From Lineus longissimus (lineage: Eukaryota; Nemertea; Pilidiophora; Heteronemertea; Lineidae), in assembly GCF_910592395.1 (NCBI RefSeq), contig NC_088309.1, positions 560,501-624,500 on the forward strand: a DNA stretch of 64,000 nt. The letters are read 5' to 3'. Positions 37,501-48,200 of this stretch are shown one piece after another (within the stretch, counting starts at the first letter, position 1; each line of letters opens with the position of its first letter). Below the pieces are notes generated by a model. It was not told where the DNA came from. It saw only the letters and a list, made by a program, of their open reading frames with translations, and made no database searches. Both the position numbers and the translations under genes were made by a program.

Positions 37501-40500
37501 CAAGGTCGCTGCTTCTGAATCAACTCCAGACAAGAAAGCACTGAAGCTGGTGAAGATGCAGGATCGTGGCTTGAATGTGCTCACAACAACTGATAACTTC
37601 ATTGTGATGGGTGATGCTAATGGACATGTTAAATTCTTTGACCAGACGTTGAAGCTGGCCAACTGGTAAGATATCTCATGTGTAGACATCAATGTGTGTA
37701 CATGCTGTGCATTCACAATTGCCTCTTAGAAATTACGCTCTCCATAGTTTACAGCATCATTTATAGTGGTCATTCCATAACGACGAGGTCAGAGGCATGG
37801 TTTGTCGAGAGAGTTATACAAGTTTGTCCATATATGTTGTTGGAATTGATTCAAAACAAGCCAAGGTCGCCTCTCTTACGGCAAACAACATGGTGCTCCT
37901 CGGTCAAAGTTGTGTATATCACTTTATCTGTACAAGTCGTTTCTCCTTCAACTATGTGTTTTGCATTTCAGGTATCAAGATTTTAACATTGGTCCAATCA
38001 ACTCCCTCTCCTTTGCCTTCGTGCCTGAGTTTGATCTCATGTTAGTATGATTTGTATAGATTGATAATGAACTTACCAGGCGTCAGCCTGTTGGGAGAAC
38101 TGATCACAGAACTGTTACTCTGGAGCAATTAGTAATCAACTTCGCTTGGATTCTGTAAACCGGAGGTCTTGGTCAACAAATAGTTTAAGTTTGAGCACAA
38201 TGCTGCCAGGGCGACTGAAAACCTTATGAGCATTTCATTTGAATGATCTGCCGTTCGGATATTTTCAACCTTGAATGTGACCTTAACCACCTTACTATGA
38301 GAAGTTCCATGACCTTATTTGATGAATACTGCTTTCTTCAGCATCATTCTAGCAATGCCGACCATCATTCATTGCATCATGACGCTGTCAGACCAACATT
38401 TCGATCTACCAGAGCGTGCATCATCACACGTCTGATTGGAATATCTGTCTTCCGTCATGAAGTAGTCAACAGCAGTTTTTTTCTTTCCAGTGATGGGGAG
38501 AATGGGGAGTATCCTCCAGATGCCACCATCTCTGCTAGGAAGTTTGTGATCCGAGATTACGCTGTGGGGACGATGTCAGCCGTATATGGTTACATCACAT
38601 CAGATGGAACCAAAGTAGATGTAAGTTAATTCATCTTATTCTAATTAGTCATAGTTTGTAGCGCATATTATTACAAAATTTTGAAATCATTAGTTTTTAT
38701 TAGCTTATCGAACTTGGCGGTTATCCATAACTAGTGACTAGTGCCTCAGGAGGGGGCTGCACTCTCTGACATTCTAGTTTTGACATCCAAACAACATTTT
38801 TATTTCAGATTGTCCATCGTGATCATGATGCAGCAGTCTTTGCCTTAGCTTCGCATCCTTTTGAGTGAGTATGACTCATAGCTTGTAATAATGTTCTTGT
38901 GTCACTTCAGCCAGCTACAGCTAGCATGGGAGTGGGCATTTTATAAACAGCAAACTTAGCTGTAATAGGGACACCCTTGCTACTGAAAGCTGCTGTCCTG
39001 GATAGGTGTCCTGATTATCAGAGGTCAAATTGTAAGGAAATGACCAATTCAGATCAGAAGCACAATGTAGTGACCATAAAGTGTAGGGTGTCCTGGTAAC
39101 ATAGGTGTCCGGTAAGAGAGGTCTGCTGTATTTCTATTGACATTACAAACACTTATATCATTGACTGTTTCAGACCAAAACTAGCTATGGGAAGTTATTC
39201 TGGATTGTTGAAGATCTGGGACTATGAACGAAAGTTATCAGTTGCTTCAAGATACTTCGAGAGAGGCAACATGATACGATCTTGTGCATTTGATCCCAGA
39301 GGAGAATACTTGGGTTTGTATCACTTTTTGGTTCACATCAATTTCCTCTTCTAATCCATGAGCAATCAATTACTGACTATATATATTGTTGCCCACATTA
39401 GCAGCACCGTGCGACATCAGGCAGCTCAATCATTACGACCTGTCATGTGTACAGCAGTGCGTGTTTCCAGTAAGTGTTTCTTTTGAACATTTCAGCTGTT
39501 GGGTTCATAAACGGCAGTGTGAGGATCTTAGATGCCATCACTCTGGAAGATGAAGTCAGTGAACCATTCCGATACGCTCGTGATGCCATAACGCATTGTG
39601 TCTTCAGCCATGATTCACAATATCTGGCCACTGCGGTGAGTTCTTATCCTCCTGTTTGAATCGTGGCCATTAGAGAGATGACACACCATCTGAACTCCTA
39701 ATCCAAACGATTTTATACCAGGTTTTAATGGTGACTCACTTTCTGCTTCATTGTAGTCGTGCAGTTAACAAACTTGTGATTTAGCCTCATGATTAAGATA
39801 CAATACAGTCAGACTTTGACGTCTCCCTTTCTTCATCAATACTGGGCTGTTTTGACCCAAAAGTACGAGAGTATGAAAGGATCATGTTGTGATAATGATC
39901 ATACTCGGATACCCAGGTGGACACGTGGTCCATGGACCATTTGATTTCTCGTATTATTTCAGGATGCAGAATTCACAGTGTCAGTGTTCAAGGCATCGAC
40001 TGATGATGAACCGTGGGTTTACCTCGGCCGTCATCGGGCTCATTACAAACTCATCAAGGACGTCATCTTCACCATCCAGCTGGATTCAAATCTTCCAAGA
40101 CTCATGTCTTTAGGTGAAGATCGCATGTTGGTAGGTACTTCACTTGAGGTTTACCCATAACTTATCCAAATATATTGTCTGTATGTCAAAACAATTTTAC
40201 ATGACACCCAGTAATCAAATTTGCCTATTTACTCAATAGCAATGACTCGCGCACCAGTTTTGGGGTTTTGGGTCATTTGTCCTCGATTTGATGGTGACTG
40301 AGGCACAGGAGATAAATGCCCCTTGTATTGAGGCCTGCCTAAAAGATCCCTTTATCCTAATGATCACACTTAGATACAATGTCATGATGTTTTCTTGATC
40401 AGGTTGAGTATGACCTTGTGAGCAGCAGCAAGGATGACCTTAGAGTCAGCAGCACAGATCGCATTGAACAGAGTGCTGTGCCGTTATCAATCACCATGTA

Positions 40501-43114
40501 TCCAGCAATCACCAAGGAGCAGTTCATCCTCACAACGAACGACCAATTCAAATTCAAACTCTACAACTCTACCACAAAGATGTGCCGAAAAACATTACTT
40601 GGTCCGACATATGGAACACCTCTAGAAAAGTAAGTTGACTCTACGTGCTGAAAGGAAAATATGATATACTGGTAAATAACAGTGAGTGTCAAATCATTTT
40701 GGCTGATGATTGTCCCTGTACCCAGGATGGGCATGATTTCAACAGTGATGTGTTCATGTCTTGTTTCCATTGCAGAATGATTGTCATTCCTGGGAGCGAT
40801 ACTGACCGGCGATATCTGGCCTACATTACCTCGGATAAAGTTGGTCTCAGCATCATGCCACTGACGGGCAATCCACACAACGCAATGACTCTTATTGCCC
40901 ACCCAGGAAAGGTACGCTGACCATATTCCCCTATCTCATGTTGCTTTGATTTATACATGTAGTTATCATGGATGAAAAACAACCATTAAAGGAAGATAAC
41001 AAAGTTAGGTTTTCCATTGTAGGTGTTAGGTCAAATCTGTAAGATCACCACAGCACCTTTTGTCCTGTTCGTGCCATTTGCAATTCTTGACATTTTGAAA
41101 AGAGTTGAGTAGAGAGAGTAGACGTTGTGACGGTGGCATCTCCAACCATTTGCTTTTCCAGATCAGTAACTTGGCATGTAGTTACGATGGCACATACATC
41201 TTCACAGCAGGCGGGGCAGATGCTACTGCACATATGTGGAGCACAAACTACTCGTGAGTTTCAGTATTTTAATTCGTATCTTAGTTGTGGTGTCAGCTGA
41301 TTTAGGTGACGAGCAGTGTTGTAATATTGCCAAGCATCAAGAGTGGATAAATGGTGCCATCAAGTCATTTCAGGGCCGTATCTAACTAAGAGTTTGGTCA
41401 TGGGTGCAATAGATTCTCTCGAGGCGTCTTTTTCCTCCAAAATCTGCTAAAAAACATGTTTCTCAATAACGCTTAGGACCGTGCATGTTTGTTTCTATTT
41501 CAGTGCACTTGAAGCTCAAGGGGTCCTCGGGGGTGAAGATTTGATCCCGTTCTACGGACTCCTGGATGGGGGACGAGACGGTGAGCTGTTTGCTGAACTG
41601 GAAGACTACTTCTACTATGCACAGATCAGAAGGTGAGTGAGAAAGATCCATCTCAATTGGCTAACTTTGATTTTGTCCTTGCAAAGCTGTCATTGAAACT
41701 TGTTTAATAGTCACTTATCTAAAAACGTTTCTTAAATCTCTTTGGCTTTCTTGCAGCCAAGATGTAAATACTATGGACACCCGGCAGGTATCTACCCACA
41801 TTCCTCTCTCCGAGGTGCCGTTCGTCATGAGAGCTATGGGATTCTACCCGTCTGAACAAGAGGTAAGTTATGATGGCATTCGGGTTGAGCTTGGATATCA
41901 CTGGAGTGAGGATTATCTGCCGAGTTTAGGAGTGGTCTTAAATGTGGGGCTGCATTTGCACAGAAAGGTGGTTGGCCGCTCGGAGAGGTGAAAAACACTC
42001 ACATATGTTGTTGCTGATTCCAGGGTGACTTTGTTCACTAGGGTGTGACGATGAGATATTCTAATTGCCTTGTAGACAGTATTCTTAACAGAGATGAAAG
42101 TTGATAAATCTCAGTACTCTTGTGTATATACTTGACCTTAAACTTACTTTTTAGATCATGGACATGTTGAATGAAGTCAAATACAGCAAATACGTGGAGA
42201 CCGGCAAATACATTGACAGAATCGATCTTGGAGATTTCATCAAATGTAAGTGGCCAAGGTGGATCAATGGCATAGTGGTTAGAGTGTGAAACTTATAACC
42301 AGGAGGTCATAGTTACGACTATAGGACAAATTAGCACTCTTTGTGTCCCTGAGGCACTTATTAAACCTTGCATGCTTCTCTCCACCCATGAGGTACCTAG
42401 CTGGCAGAGGTGGTCTACTTGGAAGTACGTCCTTGAGCAATGATATGGGCAGCTGGACATCAAAAAGCACCTTCATAAACATATAACACGGCCGTTATGC
42501 AGCGTTTCTTGCCAGACCATTGATAGACACAAAAAAAGACTCATTTGATTCATCTTTCTACTCTAGTGTATGTGAACCACCGGCCAGCATTTGGTCTCTC
42601 GCCAGATCGGCTGAAGTGGGCGTTTGAAGTGCTTGGACTTCCTGGCGACCAGGCTGAATCAATAGAGAGAGGAGAGATGTTGGATCTGCTTCAGAGTAAA
42701 GGTACGCCACTTGATTCATCTCAGAGTTCATCAATATTAGCAGAATTAACAAAATGAGATTCTGAAATTGACTGGTTATGAATGGGCCATAAGGTTGGGC
42801 TAAAATTTACAAAAAAAGGAACACCCATTGTATCTTGCGGAGATGATGATAAGATTGAAATCCATTTTTCAGGAGAACACATGACTGAGTATGAACTTGC
42901 TGAATACCTGACCACATTGTTAGGGTGCAACCCAGAAGGTGGCAGCAGCGAGCAACTGGAGTTTGATCCTACGACAGCGGGTGATCTCATTGCTGATAAT
43001 CTACCTTTCGAGATCAGTGCGGAGATGTTTGCTAATGAAGTACTTGGATTCTCCATGTACTCGGATGTCCTCAACCTGGAGAATGAACGCACCCTCACTG
43101 GTCAGACTGTTTGA
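34598..43114 (+). CDS. CFAP251: CFAP251 (WDR66), radial-spoke-3 / calmodulin-spoke-complex protein
   Basis: CFAP251 is a WD-repeat axonemal protein at the base of radial spoke 3, acting with CFAP61 and CFAP91; loss in humans impairs sperm flagella. Exons: 34598-35821, 36165-36311, 36578-36681, 36837-37101, 37337-37665, 37972-38040, 38491-38620, 38809-38864, 39174-39313, 39496-39635, 39963-40130, 40403-40629, 40776-40911, 41162-41253, 41504-41632, 41757-41862, 42155-42245, 42567-42701, 42873-43114. The CDS is 3,930 nt, 1,309 aa, with all phases consistent; human CFAP251 is 1,149 aa. Residues 1-408 (one exon) are acidic, then SP/TP-rich and disordered. WD repeats follow from SLVWSFG. Family blocks: [69 protein letters not shown]. 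The C-terminus (GEHMTEYEL...LLGCNPEG) is the EF-hand-like tail. The low-complexity N-terminus accounts for the extra length. Confidence 0.96.
34892..35107 (+). repeat. Coding 24-bp minisatellite: nine SPKGSAPP units in CFAP251
   Basis: Nine 24-bp units encode SPKVSAPP, seven SPKGSAPP and a final SPKGSATP in the disordered N-terminal tail. Units differ only by synonymous TCT/TCC changes apart from the ends, so expansion is recent. Each unit has a proline-directed S-P site followed by lysine. The opposite strand also stays open here, which produces a spurious 204-aa frame. Confidence 0.95.
42262..42485 (+). mobile_element. tRNA-derived SINE-like insertion in CFAP251 intron 17
   Basis: The segment begins GGCATAGTGGTTAGAGTGTG, a match to a tRNA/RNA polymerase III A box (TAGTGGTTAGA). 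About 35 bases on it has AGGTCATAGTTACGACT in the B-box position, and then a tRNA-unrelated body. The layout is that of a tRNA-head SINE. The 3' boundary near 42485 is uncertain and I saw no clear target-site duplication. Confidence 0.6.
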
Positions 43115-43921
43115 AACCTTATTGGTGTGAAATGAATTAAGTGTCAATTATACTGAACTGAAATAGGTGACAGTATTTTCAGAAAAAAACATTATTTACC
43201 TTGACAATTACTATTTTTGTCAGGTTAATTATTTCTATATAATATTTGTTATTTGACACATTGCCTTGATCAGAGGGGCACCTGGCACTCACCTTTCGCG
43301 GTAGTTCACAGAGAGTTGACATTTCACAGTCAATTTTTCTGGTGTTGGGGTAGGGGGCCTCTGGCCAGTAGATCCACACCTGCTCAGTGGTGTTTGAGGC
43401 AAGTCACATCGGTTAAGGAGACAAGGAGTTTGAATATTGTAGGCCAACCAAACAAGGTGCTCCTCATCGAAGGCTCACTTGGGGTTTGTTTGCTGGTTGA
43501 TTCATGATTTCACTGTTTTGTTTTTTCCAGATTTTTATGTATTGAACTGAGGGACAAGATTCAAATGACCTATTGATTTGTATGATCATTTTGTATATTT
43601 GTTTGTTGATTGTAAATAAGATGAAAATGCACATTGTAGCTTTCTGTTAAAGCATTCTTATCCCAGCAATGTGATCAAAAGCCACCACCACAGAATCTGT
43701 GCAGGACTGTCATCGTGAGGATGTGATGTGAAGATGTGTTTCCACCACCACAAGGTTTGTGTTGTACTCACCAGATCTATAATTGATGAACAGAAAGTAG
43801 TTGGTTCATTTTTACAGCCAAAGAAAGTGTCCTTTGTTAGGAATAATGTAGATGGCCGGGAGCAGGCCACCTTAACTTGTCTAGTGACTGTGATATGTAT
43901 TCAGTAATATATTGTAATAAA
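43115..43921 (+). other. CFAP251 3'UTR with polyadenylation signal at 43916-43921
   Basis: After the stop codon at 43112-43114 there is no coding resemblance. AATAAA at 43916-43921 is the first canonical signal, suggesting an 800-nt 3'UTR. Possible acceptor-like TTTTTTCCAG near 43521-43530 could indicate alternative 3' structure, but no second exon could be supported. Confidence 0.5.
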
Positions 43922-44031
43922 AGTGATGCAGATTAAAGGAGCTCAAGTTTATTCGTATAGTATAATTAGTAGCGCATCTTCTTGGGGAAGACAAGGCTAA
44001 CTTCATAGCTGCCTTCATCAGTAATGCATGG

Positions 44032-44980
44032 GAGGATGTCTCTAGTGATGTGTCTTCTTGGAGGAGACTGTCTCCATTAGCCACCTTTGTTAGTTAAGAG
44101 GTGGATGTCTCTAGTAATGTGTCTTCTTGGAGGAGACTGTCTCCATTAGCCACCTTTGTTAGTTAAGAGGAGGATGTCTCTAGTAATGTGTCTTCTTGGA
44201 GGAGACTGTCTCCATTAGCCACCTTTGTTAGTTAAGAGGAGGGTGTCTCTAGTAATGTGTCTTCTTGGAGGAGACTGTCTCCATTAGCCACCTTTGTTAG
44301 TTAAGAGGTGGATGTCTCTAGTAATGTGTCTTCTTGGAGGAGACTGTCTCCATTAGCCACCTTTGTTAGTTAAGAGGTGGATGTCTCTAGTAATGTGTCT
44401 TCTTGGAGGAGACTGTCTCCATTAGCCACCTTTGTTAGTGAGAGGTGGATGTCTCTAGTAATGTGTCTTCTTGGAGGAGACTGTCTCCATTAGGCACCTT
44501 TGTTAGTGAGAGGTGGATGTCTCTAGTAATGTGTCTTCTTGGAGGAGACTGTCTCCATTAGCCACCTTTGTTAGTTAAGAGGTGGATGTCTCTAGTAATG
44601 TGTCTTCTTGGAGGAGACTGTCTCCATTAGCCGCCTTTGTTAGTTAAGAGGTGGATGTCTCTGGTAATGTGTCTTCTTGGAGGAGACTGTCTCCATTAGC
44701 CACCTTTGTTAGTTAAGAGGTGGATGTCTCTAGTAATGTGTCTTCTTGGAGGAGACTGTCTCCATTAGCCACCTTTGTTAGTTAAGAGGTGGATGTCTCT
44801 TGTAATGTGTCTTCTTGGAGGAGACTGTCTCCATTAGCCACCTTTGTTAGTTAAGAGGTGGATGTCTCTAGTAATGTGTCTTCTTGGAGGAGACTGTCTC
44901 CATTAGCCACCTTTGTTAGTTAAGAGGTGGATGTCTCTAGTAATGTGTTTTCTTTGAGGAGACTGTCTCCATTACCCGCC
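44032..44980. repeat. 67-69-bp minisatellite, about 14 copies
   Basis: Tandem units of 69 bp (a few of 67) contain GGATGTCTCTAGTAATGTG, then TCTTGGAGGAGACTGTCTCC, then GCCACCTTTGTTAG. A diverged first copy is visible from about 43975. Each unit contains GGAGACTGTCTCC, an imperfect palindrome. The array lies between the CFAP251 3' end and the first SH2B coding exon. Confidence 0.95.
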
Positions 44981-45026
44981 TTTGTTTATTCCTTTTTTAA
45001 TGGTAGGCCAGAAGTTTCAGTTTATA

Positions 45027-45147
45027 ATGACGCCACGAGGTGCCGCTAGTAGTACATGTGTAGTTAGTGGTGATAGCATGTCTGGCACTATGTCTTCCGG
45101 TTTGAGTGAACTCGACGAGCTATCCGTACATTTCATCCATGTCATGC
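45027..45147 (+). CDS. Possible upstream SH2B coding exon (alternative N-terminus)
   Basis: An open stretch starting ATG ACG at 45027, just after an acceptor-like TTTCAG, encodes a Ser/Thr-rich segment ending HFIHVMQ. If CAG|GCATGT at 45147/45148 is used as a GC-AG donor and GTGTAG|GAC at 45216/45217 as acceptor, it joins in frame to DMASVNG, adding 42 residues to SH2B. The intron would be only 69 bp. The ATG at 45220 alone is the simpler model. Confidence 0.3.
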
Positions 45148-45219
45148 AGGCATGTGGTCACATTTATGCCCGCAGATCTTGTTTTTATGATATTTTATAA
45201 TGCCTCAATGGTGTAGGAC

Positions 45220-48200
45220 ATGGCCTCGGTCAATGGGGATACCAGCTATATCAGATGGTCGGATTTCTGTGAGCAGAATGCCTCCACAGCTGCGGTCGAG
45301 TTTGCCAGGAACTTCAGGTTATTTCTCTATGATAATCCAAGCATAGACAGGCCTGGTGTTGGCTCAGAGTTCGCCAGTGCTTTTGTCACACACTTCCTTG
45401 AACATTTCCATGCCCTGGTGGAGCCCAAGTATGTTGAGACGTGCTTCCCCTCACCCCTGTCGCTACCAAAAGCCAAGCGGACGAGCAGTTTATCACCGAC
45501 GCCACATCGAAGCCGACCGCTCATTTTCGATGAGGATTATTCAGAAACAGACGACCAACACTCGCCTGTCAATCACAGCAAATCTCACAAACCATTTTTC
45601 CGTAAGTTGTCGTTTCGCCACTTCAAAGGAAGTGTACGTGGCTTATTCAAACAACACAGCGACGAGGTCGAACTGTCTTCCGAATCGAATCGACCTAATT
45701 ACACTCGGAAGAAACACGCGAGACCGAAAGAAAAGCACGATAAAACAAAGTTGACCAAACTGATTGTGGAATGTATCAAAAAAGGAATAGTGAATCAGTT
45801 GGTTGGTGAAGACTATTGTGGTAAATCAAAATGGGATCGGTGTCAACTTGTCCTCGTCAAAACAACAGGCGGACATATGCTAGAATACTACACACCACCA
45901 AAGGTAAGTCGAGCAAGTTCTCATATCAAACTGTCTGCCCGAAAGGTCACCGTTGTGACTCAGTCCGAAGTGGGAAGGACCAGTCACTTACACCAGGCGG
46001 AGGAAGCTACTGCTAGCCAAAACAAACCTAGGCAACTTGTGGTGTGCGACCATGCGGTCTTTTGTTTGCTGCTTGTTTGTTGTGGCCAGCAGTGGCTTCC
46101 TCCGCCTGGTGTAAGGGCGGCCTCTATATAGTTGATGTTGTGCCAGTGGTAGGTGGCTAAACAAACCAATATTGGCACTCCACAACAAACAAAAGAACAT
46201 GTGGTTGGTCTTGTCTGCTGGTTAGTTGTGGCTGAGCATCTTCCTCCGAATGACAAGAATGACGGGTAGTTATTTGTGACCCGTCACAGCAAAACCAGGC
46301 TTGGCAGGTTGAGATGGACTGGTTGTTCATTTCACTGTTGTCTGCCTTTTGTGAAATCTGAGTACGTGTATATCAATTTCTTCGATTATCTCCTGAGGAG
46401 TGTCATCTTCTGTGTGAAATGCATCTCGTTTTGCTGTGACAGGTCTCATATGGAGTGCTTGTGACCTCCCTCTCAATCACATGTAAAGATACGTGAACTG
46501 ATCATTTTGATATTTGAGAGCCATAACTTCCGATAAAGCTCACCCACGCTGAAATTCTAACAAATTTTTCTTTCAATATTTCCACTCATAAAGATGTTAT
46601 TGCTGATGTAACCCAATGTTGATGATGTCACACCAGCATGCCCAAGTATGGGCGGTTATTTCCGCATAAATAGAGGTTGTCTCAAATAGACATTTTATGT
46701 CGTGTTATGACTCGAATAGACGTTTGGTGGCGCTCGTTTTAACGGAGACGTACCTGAAATAAACATATTGTGTCGTATCTCAAATAGACATACACTCAAA
46801 TAGACGTTTGGTGGCGCTCGTATCTCAAATAAAGCGCCACCAAATGTCTATTTGAGTTATACACACAAATCAGAAAACACGACAATATATGTTTATTTGA
46901 GATACGAGCGCCACCAAACGTCTATTTGAGTGTATGTCTATTTGAAAAGCGCCACCAAACGTCTATTCGAGTCATAACACGACATAAAATGTCTATTTGA
47001 GACAACCTCTATTTATGCGGAAATAACCGCCCATACCCAAGGTAGACTTGTCATTATGACTATGAGCCATGTGTCGTAGTACTGTCAGACATGTCCGATC
47101 GCTGTTGTTGAAGAAAATCATTCATTCTGGAATGCAGAGACACCTCTCATACATGTGCTACAGACAATCGACACTGTTCCCTTGTCATCCCTTGCTCGAT
47201 TTCATCATTTCCGGGTGAGAATGTCATACCATACAACTTTCTCAAATGACAAGTACCCATTTTTCGTAGAGTAACCGTTAACGTTGTATTGGAATTTTTA
47301 TCAACTTTTTATGGCAAAGGTCCCTGCCTGGGTCATAAAGCTGAATTTGATGGTCATGATGAAATAAACTTTTGAAAAAAGACTAAAGAGTCAAAAGTGT
47401 CTGTTCACCAAAGGCTATATCTCCCTATTGAGATGGCTCTGGTTCGAAGTCCAGAGTTGGCGTGAGTCTTTAGGCAGGTCTCTTTGTCAAGCCTCACTAC
47501 CCCACCCACCTGTATCTAAAGAGTTCTAAGGAGAGCTTACAGGGTCCCCGCAGATGACAACCTCTCCCATTGGTGATATCTGACTATAAACCATTTGTAA
47601 CTTTAGATAAGGTGAGAATATTGTAATTGACCAATTCCTCCTTACCCTGAAGTGATACAAAAGGTGTATCTTGAATATAAATCCCAAAATATATACTTAA
47701 AATGTGTACCACATATATTGCAGTCATCAATTCTTTTGGTGTCTGGTTAGTTTGATCTCATAATCTGCATTAGTTGGTGTGCAATAAGCAGACATTTTGC
47801 GATATACATGCAGCCAGGCAGGTTTTATTGGTCACCAATTCAGTTCTCCGACCGCAATGTGACAAAACTAGCCCTGATTATTTTGATGTCCTGAGGGTGG
47901 TGTAACATAGACGTTTGTTCCTTTTTCTGTCAGCTCAACCAAACCCTCCACGATACACTTTATGAATGCATTATTACTCTGGTCTAAGTGTTTGATAGGT
48001 GACTAATGACACCCAATAAAACCTGCTTAGGTGCTGAAGTGCCAAAAATCTAAATGGCTATTGTGATGATTGTGCATTTAAGAAAACCAGGTAATGAGAT
48101 TTTAAAAGATGGATACAAAATATCTTGATCTCAGCTACATGTGGCAGAAATTTGGTGAAAATTAAATTTGTATTTGATGGAGTTATTCAAGATCAAGTGT

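Noticed and set aside
47445-47475. tRNA-like B box GGTTCGAAGTCC
   Set aside because: The loop is one base too long, there is no matching A box and no cloverleaf around it.
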